From positions 496,426 to 560,425 of the forward strand of contig NZ_BNBY01000002.1 of assembly GCF_014656195.1 (NCBI RefSeq): a DNA stretch of 64,000 bases. The letters are read 5' to 3'. The position numbers were made by a program, and so were the translations under genes. Origin of the DNA: Kitasatospora xanthocidica (GTDB lineage Bacteria; Actinomycetota; Actinomycetes; Streptomycetales; Streptomycetaceae). Below are positions 33,301-40,788 of this stretch, in pieces (positions within the stretch are counted from its first letter, which is position 1; every line of letters begins with the position of its first letter). The notes under the pieces were generated by a model. That model searched no databases. It saw only the letters and a program-made list of their open reading frames with translations, and was not told where the DNA came from.

Positions 33301-33425
33301 TCATCAGGCCGGTTCCCCCCACGCCCGCCGGTCCCCCGGCTCCCGCACCCGCTCCCGGCCCCTCCCCCTGGGCCGAGCTGCCTGCCGCGGATTCCCGAAT
33401 CACACGAACGGATGAAGAGTCATGA
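30330..33425 (+). CDS. cvnA: Conservon protein CvnA, nitrate-sensor-type membrane histidine-kinase-like protein
   Basis: About 1031 aa. The frame is closed by TAG at 30318-30320 and has no ATG, GTG or TTG before 30654; CTG 30330, with GGAG 6 nt upstream, is the only reasonable start because the first membrane helix (LRTALLVLAVVPSLALVLLW) lies ahead of 30654. After it comes a NIT-like sensory region (about 50-310), a second membrane helix (LLTRVVLTTVIGLITVVAVV), a helical region, and an ATPase domain with N-box LAELMENATTFS, GLGM and FGGTRVVVLVP. The C-terminal 330 residues are Pro/Ala-rich. It is the sensor of a four-gene conservon with cvnB-D; ATGA overlap with cvnB. Confidence 0.88.
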   Translation: MRARANRRPPTPKGPRRRPRLSLRTALLVLAVVPSLALVLLWAVTSGETVFDFQRQAAQGLLAQKAGQPSNIVYYNLQEERRLSAEALARPGANADQLRRQRQSTDDAVRQFQTLSGETADSAPAEVRTAVAEARQAMGKLAEQRAAVDRGAVDQQTVYTYYTDLIAVDLRLFTALSHVDTGEVTWISKTLVNAFWAKEMLAREDALLARGWPTGRLSTADYQAVQQAVGAQDHLLTVQVVPYVPDGEAAAWHDLMNSPAWQAKAAVEQQLTRPTAAEANGTVRLPAAQDQWRQALDQVNPALVKAIETRTSGIVEVGKGTILDLLTRVVLTTVIGLITVVAVVIASWRLSRSLRRRIKELHTQAEEMQRTLPEVVERLGRGEQVDVEAETRSITAGADGTGPDGTGTGGSGTGTGTDGKSTGTDELARLGQALNLARASALKAAVGQAEQHRGFERLLQRIARRTQLLIGRQLRKLDELERKHEDPEVLEGLFDLDHLTARLRRYEENLVIMAGGQPQRRWRKPVPLLDVLRAAQGEVQDYRRIMLDVEGHPWLSERAVGPVAHVLAELMENATTFSKPPTPVEVRAAMVGRGLAIEIEDRGLGMDPEQYDAANELMSRPPRTDVLARADDIRLGFHVVARLASLHGLRIEFRPSAFGGTRVVVLVPDELVIDGDAGLPDGAPATAAEPIPLVRRSRRTVRSASDEVPAQVQPGPPVAPVEAFGPGGLGQDGFGPLAAPVPLPVAQLPEAPSPVAPFPVAPAHQAPAPQAPAHQPPYLPEPVQEAYPPVPAPPAQQAVRPAQPLAQAYRPEQPLASEHPVAPEQPIEHSSPAEPGPALTPAPTQAPAQAHETQAYPDIAYARVTEAEAPYADEQYRPADHYRLAERRGSREYPTSVPYSPAEGGQPPLPQRVRQASLAAELRVPPPARPQWVEPTAGATPSAEGAAPPAGPFQRPERPVRRSGAAIGAFQRQSRAARAQDSGEHRLPDALIRPVPPTPAGPPAPAPAPGPSPWAELPAADSRITRTDEES

Positions 33426-33868
33426 ACCGTACGATCGCCACCCACCAGGACCTGGACTGGCTGCTGGACGGACTCGTCGACTCGGTGCCCGGGACCATGA
33501 ACGCCGTCCTGCTCTCCGACGACGGCCTGGTGGTCAGTCACTCCCGCACCATCGAGCGGGCCGACGCCGAGCGCCTGGCCGCCGTCGCCACCGGCCAGCA
33601 GAGCCTGGCCCGCGGGGTCGGCCAGCTCTTCGACGGCGGGCCGGTGCACCAGGTGATCGTGGAGCTCGCCGAGTGCTGGCTGTTCATCATCGCCGCCGCG
33701 CAGGGCACCCACCTGGCCGTGGTCGCCTCCCAGGAGGTGGACGCCGAGGTGATGTCGGTGGCGATGCACACCCTGGTGCAGCAGGTCGGCCAGAAGCTGA
33801 CCACCCCGGCCCGCAACGAGAGCGCCCCCGCCTCCTTCGACGTCTTCGCCGCCCGGAACCGGGGCTGA
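33422..33868 (+). CDS. cvnB: Conservon protein CvnB, roadblock/LC7 domain
   Basis: A 148-aa single-domain roadblock/LC7 protein: LDWLLDGLVDSVPGTMNAVLLSDDGL at the start, then ALARGVGQLFDGGPVHQVIVEL and an alternating hydrophobic strand FIIAAAQGTHLAVVAS. In known conservons this protein interacts with CvnA, and roadblock domains regulate small GTPases, here CvnD. Start ATG overlaps the cvnA stop by 4 bp. Confidence 0.92.
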   Translation: MNRTIATHQDLDWLLDGLVDSVPGTMNAVLLSDDGLVVSHSRTIERADAERLAAVATGQQSLARGVGQLFDGGPVHQVIVELAECWLFIIAAAQGTHLAVVASQEVDAEVMSVAMHTLVQQVGQKLTTPARNESAPASFDVFAARNRG

Positions 33869-33873
33869 CCAGG

Positions 33874-34425
33874 GTGGGCCCGTACGGGAACGACGCCCGG
33901 GGGGACGGCCGGGACAGCACCTGGGACGGCCGGGACGACGTCCGAGACACCCGCGGCACCCGAGACGACCGCGACACCCGCGACGACCGCTGGCGCCGCG
34001 GCGAGGTGCCGCACTGGAGCGAGCTGGAGGAGGAGGACGCGGAGGACGAGTCGGGCAGCATGGTCCGCCCGTACACGATCACCCGCGGCCGGACCGCCCC
34101 CGAGCGGGACGACCTCACCCTCATCACCGTGCTCACCACGGTCGAGGAGGAGGCCGCCGCGGCCTTGGCGCGGGGCAGCCGCGCCGGTGTCCGCGGCCTC
34201 CAGCCCGAGCACCGCATGATCCTCGAACGCTGCCGCCGCCCGGCGGCCGTCGCCGAGGTGTCGGCCGGCCTGGACCTCCCGGTCTCGGTCACCAAGATCC
34301 TGCTGGGCGACCTGGTCGCCCAGGGCCTGCTGAGGGCCCGGGCACCGCTGTCGGTGGCCCGCGCCGCCGGGGGCGTGGACCTCGGCCTGCTCACGGCCGT
34401 ACGCGAAGGACTCCGGAGACTCTGA
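33874..34425 (+). CDS. cvnC: Conservon protein CvnC, DUF742
   Basis: About 183 aa. The C-terminal 120 residues are a DUF742 domain (MVRPYTITRGRT, HRMILERCRRPAAVAEVSAGL, VSVTKILLGDLVAQGLL), a winged-helix-like protein of unknown biochemical role that is always in conservons. The N-terminal 60 residues are Asp/Arg-rich (DDRDTRDDRWRR) and unusual. The start is inferred: GTG 33874 is the first in-frame codon after the cvnB stop, with only a weak ribosome-binding site. Confidence 0.85.
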   Translation: MGPYGNDARGDGRDSTWDGRDDVRDTRGTRDDRDTRDDRWRRGEVPHWSELEEEDAEDESGSMVRPYTITRGRTAPERDDLTLITVLTTVEEEAAAALARGSRAGVRGLQPEHRMILERCRRPAAVAEVSAGLDLPVSVTKILLGDLVAQGLLRARAPLSVARAAGGVDLGLLTAVREGLRRL

Positions 34426-34427
34426 AG

Positions 34428-35057
34428 ATGGCAACACCCCACGCCGCCACCGGCGCCCCTGGCGCCGCCACCTCCCCCACCTCTCCCACCGCCCCCGCAG
34501 CCCCGGCCGCCGTGAAGATCCTGATCGCGGGCGGTTTCGGCGTCGGCAAGACCACCCTGGTCGGCTCGGTCAGCGAGGTCACCCCGCTGCGCACCGAGGA
34601 GTACCTGACCCGGGCCAGTGTCGGCGTCGACGACCTGTCCGGTGTCGACCAGAAGGACACCACCACCGTCGCCCTGGACTTCGGCCGGATCACCGTCAGC
34701 CCGGAGCTGGTCGTCTACCTGTTCGGCACGCCCGGGCAGGAACGTTTCTGGTTCATGTGGAACGACCTGGTCAACGGCGCGCTCGGCGGGATCGTCATCG
34801 CCGACACCCGCCGGCTGGAGAGCAGCTTCGCCTCGATCGACTTCTTCGAGAGCCGGGGCATCCCGTTCGTGGTCGCGATCAACTGCTTCCACAACACCAA
34901 CACCCGCACCCCCGACGAGATCCGGGCCGCGCTCGACCTCGACCCGCAGGTGCCGATGCTGCTCGGCGACGTGCGCGAGCGCGTCTTCGGGCGGGACCTG
35001 CTGCTCGCCCTGGTCGACCACCTGATGGAGCTCGCCTCCGTCGCCCCGGTCGGCTGA
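34428..35057 (+). CDS. cvnD: Conservon protein CvnD, Ras/MglA-like GTPase
   Basis: A 209-aa small GTPase. After an Ala/Pro/Thr-rich lead (about 1-27), the P-loop is GGFGVGKTT (about 35-43), the switch-II region FGTPGQERF, and the base-binding motif is INCFHNTN rather than NKxD, as in other CvnD proteins. The family is proposed to signal from CvnA, with CvnB as partner. ATG 34428 is 2 bp after the cvnC stop. Confidence 0.9.
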   Translation: MATPHAATGAPGAATSPTSPTAPAAPAAVKILIAGGFGVGKTTLVGSVSEVTPLRTEEYLTRASVGVDDLSGVDQKDTTTVALDFGRITVSPELVVYLFGTPGQERFWFMWNDLVNGALGGIVIADTRRLESSFASIDFFESRGIPFVVAINCFHNTNTRTPDEIRAALDLDPQVPMLLGDVRERVFGRDLLLALVDHLMELASVAPVG

Positions 35058-35123
35058 ACCCGGCTGCCCGCTGGCCCTCCCGTCCGCTGACCCGCTGAAC
35101 CGCATCTCCCTGGGAGCACCACC

Positions 35124-36257
35124 ATGACCACACCCCTGCGCGTCCTCGTCCACGGCGGCGGCATCGGCGGCCTCACCCTCGCCACCGCCCTCGCCCGGCG
35201 CGGCCACCACGTCGACGTCGCCGAGCTGCGCGAGCGGCTGGAGGCCCTCGGCGTCGGCATCATCCAGCCCTCCAACGCCCTGCACGTGATGCGGGAGATC
35301 GGCGTCCTGGACGACTGCCTGGCCGACGGCTTCGAGTGGGAGGTGCTGACCGTCTGCGACCCGGCCGGCGCCACCCTCGCCGCGATCCCGCAGCCGCGGA
35401 TGGGCGACGCCCCGGCCGCCAACGGCATACCGCGCCCCGCCCTCGCCCGCGTCCTCGCCGACGCGGCCGCCAAGGCTGGCGCCACCGTCCGCTTCGGCAC
35501 CACCATCGCCTCCGTCACGGACGACGGCGAGGGCGTCGACGTCACCCTCACCGACGGGCACACCGGCCGCTACGACCTGGTCGTCGGCTTCGACGGCATC
35601 GGCTCCCCGCTGCGCAGGCACCTGTACGGCGAGGCGTACGCCCCCGAGTACACCGGCTTCGCCAACTGGCGGGTGACGCTGCCCCGTTCGCCCGAGGTGC
35701 GGGGCGTGGTGATGTCCACCGGCAACCTCAAGGCGAAGGCACTGCTCACCCCGATCAGCACGGACCTGATGTACCTGGGCTCGGTGTTCGCCGAGGCCGA
35801 GGACTTCCGTCCGGACCCGGAGCACGCCCACGAGCAGCTGCGCGAGCGGCTGACCGGCTTCGGCGGCCCGATCGCCGAAGCGCTCGCCCAGGTCACCGAC
35901 CCGGCCTCCGTGGTCTACTCGCGGATCTCCCAGGTCACCGTCGAGCAGCCCTGGCACGTCGGCCGGATCGTGCTGGCCGGCGACGCCGCCCACGCCTCCA
36001 CCCCGCACCTGGCCCAGGGCGCCGCGATGGCCGTCGAGGACGCGCTGGTCCTCGCGCAGAGCCTGGACGCGGCGGACGGCGTCCCGGCCGCCCTCACCGC
36101 CTGGGAGGAGCGCCGCCGCCCTCGCGCCATGTGGGTCCAGGCCCTGTCCCACGCGATCCTCAAGCAGGAGACCGGTACCCCGACCACGGCGGAGGAGGAC
36201 GAGCTCCTGAAGGTCGGCATCCCCGGCGCCGCCCACGTCCTCGTCCAGCCGTACTGA
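35124..36257 (+). CDS. FAD-dependent monooxygenase (PHBH-type)
   Basis: A 377-aa flavoprotein hydroxylase. N-terminal dinucleotide motif VHGGGIGGLTLATALARRGH with the expected glycines; middle VVGFDGIGSPLRRHLYG (DG motif); C-terminal GDAAHASTPHLAQGAAMAVED, the FAD ribityl-binding GD motif. It probably hydroxylates an aromatic or polyketide-like substrate with NAD(P)H and O2. It follows cvnD by 66 bp; several Streptomyces conservons are followed by oxidases such as P450s, so a flavin monooxygenase here may belong to the operon. A very strong hairpin follows it. Substrate unknown. Confidence 0.83.
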   Translation: MTTPLRVLVHGGGIGGLTLATALARRGHHVDVAELRERLEALGVGIIQPSNALHVMREIGVLDDCLADGFEWEVLTVCDPAGATLAAIPQPRMGDAPAANGIPRPALARVLADAAAKAGATVRFGTTIASVTDDGEGVDVTLTDGHTGRYDLVVGFDGIGSPLRRHLYGEAYAPEYTGFANWRVTLPRSPEVRGVVMSTGNLKAKALLTPISTDLMYLGSVFAEAEDFRPDPEHAHEQLRERLTGFGGPIAEALAQVTDPASVVYSRISQVTVEQPWHVGRIVLAGDAAHASTPHLAQGAAMAVEDALVLAQSLDAADGVPAALTAWEERRRPRAMWVQALSHAILKQETGTPTTAEEDELLKVGIPGAAHVLVQPY

Positions 36258-36287
36258 GCGTGACGGGCTGAGCGTGACGGCTTGAGC

Positions 36288-36326
36288 CCCCGGGCCCGTA
36301 CGGACGTCGTCCGTACGGGCCCGGGG
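36288..36326 (+). terminator. Very strong hairpin terminator
   Basis: CCCCGGGCCCGTACGGACG (36288-36306) pairs perfectly with 36308-36326, giving 19-bp arms around a single T. It stands 30 bp after the flavin monooxygenase stop and before the lipoprotein gene. Confidence 0.85.
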
Positions 36327-36380
36327 TTCATGACCACCCCGCCCGCACTGGCGATCTTGATGGTGGTTTAGTTCTCCCCT

Positions 36381-37184
36381 GTGATTCGAACTGCCCTCAG
36401 ACGAGGCGCGGGAGCGGTGGTCTGCGCCCTCCTGCCCGCACTGCTGCTGACCTCGTGTTCCTCCGGCGCCTCCACGGCGAGCTCCACGGCGAGCTCCACG
36501 GCGAGCTCCTCGCCGTCGCCTTCCCCGGCCGCCGCCACCGCAACGGCAACGGCCCCTGCGACACCCGCGGCGGCTGCCTCCACCTTCACGAGCAAGCCGG
36601 GGCCCGGCAGTGCGCTGGCCGCCGCGGTGGCCCTCACTCCGGCCGATTGGGGCGACGGCTACAAGAGCAATGAGTACGCAGAGGACTCCAGGCCTGTGTA
36701 TTACCAGCTCGACGCGTCGTGCAAGTACCAGTTGGTGGACCCGCCGCCGAGCCTGACCGGGCAGATGACCCGGAACGTGAACCTCCCGGTCGCCGGCGAT
36801 GCCACGAAGTACCTCGCCTCCGGTACCACGACCGTGAGCGTCTTCACCACGCCTGCCGGCGCCCTCAACTACCTCACGTCCGCCAGGGCGGACACCAAGC
36901 GCTGCCCGACCAGCTACGTCCAGGACCAAGACGTCCCCAACAAGGGCCTCCACGAGATTCCCTTCACCGACTTCACCGGCGCCGTCGACCAGGTCTACGC
37001 CGAGGAGGGGCAGCGGGAGGGGAACGACGACATCCTGAACCCGTACATCTATCTGGTCGCCACCAAGGGCTCGGTGGTCCTCACTGCCTTCGCCTACGGC
37101 GAGACAGGGCAGACGGAGGCCCAGACCGAAGCGCGCGCACGACACGCGCTCACCGTGATGGCCGCGAAGCTCAGCCGCCAGTAA
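36381..37184 (+). CDS. Secreted lipoprotein of unknown function
   Basis: A 267-aa lipoprotein: positive N terminus (RTALRRG), hydrophobic core, and lipobox LLLTSCSS with Cys at about 26. A Ser/Thr/Ala linker follows, part of which (STASSTASSTAS) comes from three copies of a 12-bp repeat. The mature domain of about 190 residues, with two cysteines in CKYQL and RCPTS, resembles PknH-like/sensor extracellular domains in size but no family is certain. GTG 36381 lies 7 bp after TTAGTT (36368-36373), so it may be leaderless. Converges with the next gene. Confidence 0.75.
   Translation: MIRTALRRGAGAVVCALLPALLLTSCSSGASTASSTASSTASSSPSPSPAAATATATAPATPAAAASTFTSKPGPGSALAAAVALTPADWGDGYKSNEYAEDSRPVYYQLDASCKYQLVDPPPSLTGQMTRNVNLPVAGDATKYLASGTTTVSVFTTPAGALNYLTSARADTKRCPTSYVQDQDVPNKGLHEIPFTDFTGAVDQVYAEEGQREGNDDILNPYIYLVATKGSVVLTAFAYGETGQTEAQTEARARHALTVMAAKLSRQ
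36471..36506. repeat. 12-bp repeat (three copies) in the lipoprotein linker
   Basis: Three consecutive copies of TCCACGGCGAGC encode the Ser-Thr-Ala-Ser linker after the lipid-anchored cysteine. In-frame, so linker length can change without frameshift. Confidence 0.9.
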
Positions 37185-37204
37185 GCGGGAAACGGGCCCG
37201 GTGG

Positions 37205-38434
37205 TCACCAGAGTTCGATCAACTGCAGGGCCCGCAGGCCGAGCCAGCTCGCCAGGGCCACCGTGACCGCCAGCCCGAGGCCCGCGAGGAGGGCGGAGTG
37301 CGCCGCGAGCCGGGACCGCCAGGTCATCGTCCGGCGGCGCAGCCCCGAGGAGGTCAGCGCGGTCCGCACCGCGCGGGCCACCTCGGTGGTGTTCGGGTCC
37401 ACCGCCGCCCCCGGGCCGGCGTTCGCAAACCAGCCCGACCAGCCCGAGCGCCGCGGGCCCACCGGGAACACCCGGGGCGTCCAGGCGTCGTCGAAGACGA
37501 TGACGGTGGAGACCCACTCGCCTCCCGCGCCCAACTCGCCCGGCGGCAGGGGCTCCGGCAGGTACGTGTTCAGCCGGGCCGCCAGCGCCGATTCTCCGCC
37601 CGGCAGCAGCAGGACCAGCTTCCGCGCGGGCTGGGTGGTCCGCACCTGCTCGACCTCCCACCACAGCCCGTCCCCCTGCCCCAGGCGCAGCACGATCAGC
37701 TGGGACAGGTCCATCAGCCGCAGCACGGTGGGCTTCCAGTCGTCCAGCGGCAGGTAGAACCGCGCCGCGCCGAGCTGCGGCAGCCGCTCCCCCGGCCGGC
37801 CGACCGCGATCACCGGGCCGATCGCCCCCAGGGCGCTCGCGAGCTGTTCCTCCCGGGTGTGGAGGGTGAGATCCGCCCCGTCGTCCAGCTGGACCGGGCC
37901 CTCGTCGTCCCCGAAGCTGCGCAGGTAGAGGACGGGCCGGCAGCCGCTCAGCAGCAGTGCCCGGGCCGCCGGTCGCACCGCGTACGGGCGGGTGCGGCGC
38001 AGGATCAGCAGAGCGGCGATCACGGCCGCCACGCCGCCGAGGAGCAGCGGGATCCGTAGCGCCGGGGGCATCGTGTGACCGTGCCGCCCCGAGGCGTGGA
38101 CGGCACCGGCCCCGCAGCCGAACAGCAGCAGGCCGAGGCCGTTGGCCACCCGCCGTGCCCGCTGCCACGGCGGCCGGGGCGGGACGTACTGGCTGACCAC
38201 GCGCACCAGTTCGGCAGCGCCCGAGCGGCGGAGGTGACGCAGCCACAGGGCCGGGCCGAGGAGGAGCAGGGCGAACAGCCCGCACCAGAGCGCGGCCCCC
38301 GCTTCGAGGGCCGCCGTCCCGGGACTTGCCGTGCGGTCACCGGCCGCGCTGACGGCCAGGTGCAAGGCGACGTAGGCAGCGGTGACCGCGAGCACGGTGA
38401 CCAGTCGGGCGAGACTCCGCAGGCGCGACGACAC
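37205..38434 (-). CDS. Membrane protein with a predicted Rossmann-like sensor domain
   Basis: A 409-aa protein with about five hydrophobic spans: two at the N terminus (10-30, 45-65), two near 95-150, and one at the C terminus (LLAGLGLAVTVALASWLGL). Between them, residues about 165-335 form a soluble domain with VLYLRSFGDDEG, EEQLASALGAIGPVIAVGRPGE and DDWKPTVLRLMDLSQLIVLRLG. This strand-loop order resembles TIR/SLOG-like nucleotide-sensor domains found in many bacterial membrane proteins of unknown role; I cannot verify the family. GTG 38434 is preceded by a G-rich ribosome-binding site. Function unknown. Confidence 0.6.
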   Translation of the reverse strand: MSSRLRSLARLVTVLAVTAAYVALHLAVSAAGDRTASPGTAALEAGAALWCGLFALLLLGPALWLRHLRRSGAAELVRVVSQYVPPRPPWQRARRVANGLGLLLFGCGAGAVHASGRHGHTMPPALRIPLLLGGVAAVIAALLILRRTRPYAVRPAARALLLSGCRPVLYLRSFGDDEGPVQLDDGADLTLHTREEQLASALGAIGPVIAVGRPGERLPQLGAARFYLPLDDWKPTVLRLMDLSQLIVLRLGQGDGLWWEVEQVRTTQPARKLVLLLPGGESALAARLNTYLPEPLPPGELGAGGEWVSTVIVFDDAWTPRVFPVGPRRSGWSGWFANAGPGAAVDPNTTEVARAVRTALTSSGLRRRTMTWRSRLAAHSALLAGLGLAVTVALASWLGLRALQLIELW

Positions 38435-38512
38435 TTCGGCTCACCCCCAAGCGATCCCCGGCAGTGTGAGCGGACGCCTATGGTTCGTACCGCACTTGAC
38501 CGGTCGTCATGC

Positions 38513-39277
38513 TCACGGGAACGGGTGAATGTCGTGGCGTCTCCTCCACACCGCCGCCGACACCCGGGCCAGCAGGCGTGCGGCAGGGTCGGTACGGTCG
38601 GCGCCGGAGGCCAGCGGACCGGTGTAGCAGACGGCGAGCAGGTACGGCGGGCAGTCCCGGGGGTGGACGAGGCCGACGCAGTGACGGGCGCCGGTGATCC
38701 AGCCGTTCTTGAAGGCGATCCGGGTGCCCGGAGGCAGGCCGGCGGCGAGGTCCACCCGGAAGTCGTTCTCCTCCAGCAGACCGAGGAGTTCCGGCTCCTC
38801 CGCGAGGGAGTGGAGCAGCCGGACGAGGTCGCGGGCGCTGACCACGTTGTTGACGCCGGCCGCCCGCGCCGCGTAGTCCTCGATCCCGCGCGGAGTGCAG
38901 CTGCGGGTGGCCCCGGCGCGGCGCCAGACGTCGGCGACGGCCTGCGGGGTGGTGCGGGAGAGGCAGAGATTGGTGGCGAGGTTCGAGGAGTGGGTGATCA
39001 TCCGCTCCGCGAGCAGACTCAGCGGGACGTGGGTGCCCAGCAGCTCCCAGGGCAGCGGGTCGCTGTCGTAGTCCTGGTTGTTGCCGAACTCCCCGCCGAC
39101 GGCCGACTCGAACCGGTTCACCACCGGAACGTCGGCGGCGAGGTTCACGCCGTTACGCCAGAGCGCCGCGAGCACGGCGACCTTCATCGTGCTCGCAGCG
39201 TCGTGCAGGACGTCCGGGTTGCGCACGAACACCGGCTCTGCATTGTCTGCCCAGGGGGCCACCACCACGGAGAGCAT
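38513..39277 (-). CDS. Serine beta-lactamase-like hydrolase (class A type)
   Basis: A 254-aa class-A-type serine hydrolase without a signal peptide. SxxK motif in AASTMKVAVLAALW (Ser about 29); second motif SSNLATN in the SDN position; KTG-box counterpart FKNGWITGARH. The general-base Glu166 of true beta-lactamases is not obvious, so a peptidase, esterase or penicillin-binding role is equally possible. The start ATG 39277 lies 8 bp after TACCCT, so the message may be leaderless. It lies behind the DUF397 genes on the same strand. Confidence 0.75.
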   Translation of the reverse strand: MLSVVVAPWADNAEPVFVRNPDVLHDAASTMKVAVLAALWRNGVNLAADVPVVNRFESAVGGEFGNNQDYDSDPLPWELLGTHVPLSLLAERMITHSSNLATNLCLSRTTPQAVADVWRRAGATRSCTPRGIEDYAARAAGVNNVVSARDLVRLLHSLAEEPELLGLLEENDFRVDLAAGLPPGTRIAFKNGWITGARHCVGLVHPRDCPPYLLAVCYTGPLASGADRTDPAARLLARVSAAVWRRRHDIHPFP

Positions 39278-39301
39278 GGAGGAAGGGTAGGGCAGAACGG
39301 G

Positions 39302-39538
39302 TCAGACGTCGGCCCGGGCGGCGAAGGCGACGAACGCCTGCCAAGCGGTGGGGTCGAAGGTGAGGTGGGGACCGCTCTTGTCCTTGGAGTCCCGGACGAG
39401 GACGGCTTCGGTGGTCTCGGCGACCTCGACGCACTGGCCGCCTTCGTTGCTGCTGTAGCTGCTCTTGCGCCAGGCGATCTCGAGGCAGTTTCCGCCCTCA
39501 TTACCACTGTGGCTGCTCTTGAACCAGACCAGTTCCAT
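39302..39538 (-). CDS. DUF397 protein with duplicated N-terminal motif
   Basis: A 78-aa DUF397 protein. The usual head W-x-KSSxSG/SNEGGxC-x-E occurs twice in a row: WFKSSHSGNEGGNCLEIA then WRKSSYSSNEGGQCVEVAE, followed by one normal tail (VRDSKDKSGPHLTFDPTAW). Such proteins are small partners of WhiJ/BldB-like XRE regulators in Streptomyces development. It is one of two DUF397 genes next to such a regulator. Biochemical role unknown. Confidence 0.88.
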   Translation of the reverse strand: MELVWFKSSHSGNEGGNCLEIAWRKSSYSSNEGGQCVEVAETTEAVLVRDSKDKSGPHLTFDPTAWQAFVAFAARADV

Positions 39539-39604
39539 GGTGCCTGACGGTACGCCAACGGCCCGCCGCCGGGTAGACGGTGGGCCGTTGAGGGGAAGCC
39601 TGGA

Positions 39605-39793
39605 TCAGACCTCGGCAGTGGCGGCGAACGACACGAACGCCTCCCACGCGGCCGGCTCGAACGCCAGCTGGGGACCGCTCTTGTCCTTGGAGTCACGCAC
39701 GTGGACGACACCCGGGGTCTCGGCGACCTCGACACAGGCGCCACCCTCGTTGCCGCTATAGCTGCTCTTGAACCATGCCAGCTCGGTGCTCAT
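39605..39793 (-). CDS. DUF397 protein
   Basis: A 62-aa protein with a single DUF397 unit: WFKSSYSGNEGGACVEVAE, then VHVRDSKDKSGP and FEPAAWEAFVSFA. Its ATG overlaps the stop of the XRE regulator by 4 bp, indicating co-translation. The DUF397/XRE pair is typical of the WhiJ family loci. Confidence 0.92.
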   Translation of the reverse strand: MSTELAWFKSSYSGNEGGACVEVAETPGVVHVRDSKDKSGPQLAFEPAAWEAFVSFAATAEV

Positions 39794-40629
39794 CGTTCTC
39801 CCAGGAGCTTCTCGATAAAGGCCAGGGACTCTTCCGGCCCGAGGGCCTGCGCCCTGAGGATGTTGTAGCGCGCGTTCATGATCCGGACCTCATCCGGGTC
39901 AGAGATCAGCCTACTGCTCGTCTGCACCTCGATGTACGCGTGCTGGGGTCGCCCCTTCGGAGTGATCAAAATGAAGGGTCCGCCCATCCCTGCATGTTCG
40001 GTTCTATCCAACGGAAGCACTTGGATGACCATTCCCCGGGTTCGTCCGACCTCCAGGAGGCGACGCAGCTGATCTGCATGCACGTCCCAGCCACCTAGCG
40101 GGCGACGCAACACACTCTCGTCGATCACCCAGCTGAAGATCCCCCGAGGCCATCGGGTCAGTACCTCCTGACGTGCCATTCGAGCCGCGACACGCATCTC
40201 AATCACCTCCTCCGACAGGGGCGGCTGCCTCATCGCGTAGACCGCTCGCGCATGCTGTTCGGTCTGAAGCAGGCCAGGGATGTCGAGCGTGGCGAGGTCG
40301 TGCATCTCGATCGAATCGACCTCCAGGGCTGCATAGCCTCGAAACCAAGCTGGGTGCCGCACGCGCGCTTTGGCGCGTGCACTCACCACGTCGTCCTGCG
40401 CGACCGCCAACAGCCCGCCTGCGCTGAGGGCGTTGTCCGCCCCGACCAGCAACTCCGGCTGCGGAGTCCGCACTCCACGCTCCACCGCGCTGATCAGGTG
40501 CTCTCCGTAGCCGATGCGTTCGCCGAGCTCCCTGCGCGACAGCCCGGCCTGCTCCCGCAAGAGCTTGATCTGCTTGCCGAGCGTCCGGAAGAAGTCCGAG
40601 GCCTCCGTCAGGTCCTCCGGCCGCTCCAT
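39790..40629 (-). CDS. WhiJ-like XRE transcriptional regulator (HTH + DUF5753)
   Basis: A 279-aa protein. An XRE helix-turn-helix lies at about residues 15-72 (RTLGKQIKLLREQAGLSRRE, ERIGYGEHLISAVERGVR). The rest (about 90-279) is a DUF5753-type domain, with AWFRGYAALEVDSIEMHDL and IPGLLQTEQHARAV, usual in these regulators. In S. coelicolor the homologous WhiJ-type genes act with DUF397 and RsbW-like ATPase partners to control development and antibiotic production. ATG 40629 has GAGG upstream. The ATPase partner is divergent at 40789; the DUF397 genes follow directly. Confidence 0.9.
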   Translation of the reverse strand: MERPEDLTEASDFFRTLGKQIKLLREQAGLSRRELGERIGYGEHLISAVERGVRTPQPELLVGADNALSAGGLLAVAQDDVVSARAKARVRHPAWFRGYAALEVDSIEMHDLATLDIPGLLQTEQHARAVYAMRQPPLSEEVIEMRVAARMARQEVLTRWPRGIFSWVIDESVLRRPLGGWDVHADQLRRLLEVGRTRGMVIQVLPLDRTEHAGMGGPFILITPKGRPQHAYIEVQTSSRLISDPDEVRIMNARYNILRAQALGPEESLAFIEKLLGER

Positions 40630-40788
40630 CCGGGCCTCGCCCGACTCGCTGTTCCGCGCCGTACCCACCGCGACCACCCCGCCTGTGATTGAGCCACGAG
40701 ACAATAAGCTGTCCGCACCGGTACAAGCACTCTCCGTACTCACCGGATGCATGGTCAGGGTACGTCCGTGCCGTCACGCTTTTCTCCC

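Noticed and set aside
33687..38285. Very long minus-strand frame antisense to the conservon and beyond
   Set aside because: Antisense shadow of GC-rich coding sequence; the genuine genes on both strands are recognised by motifs.
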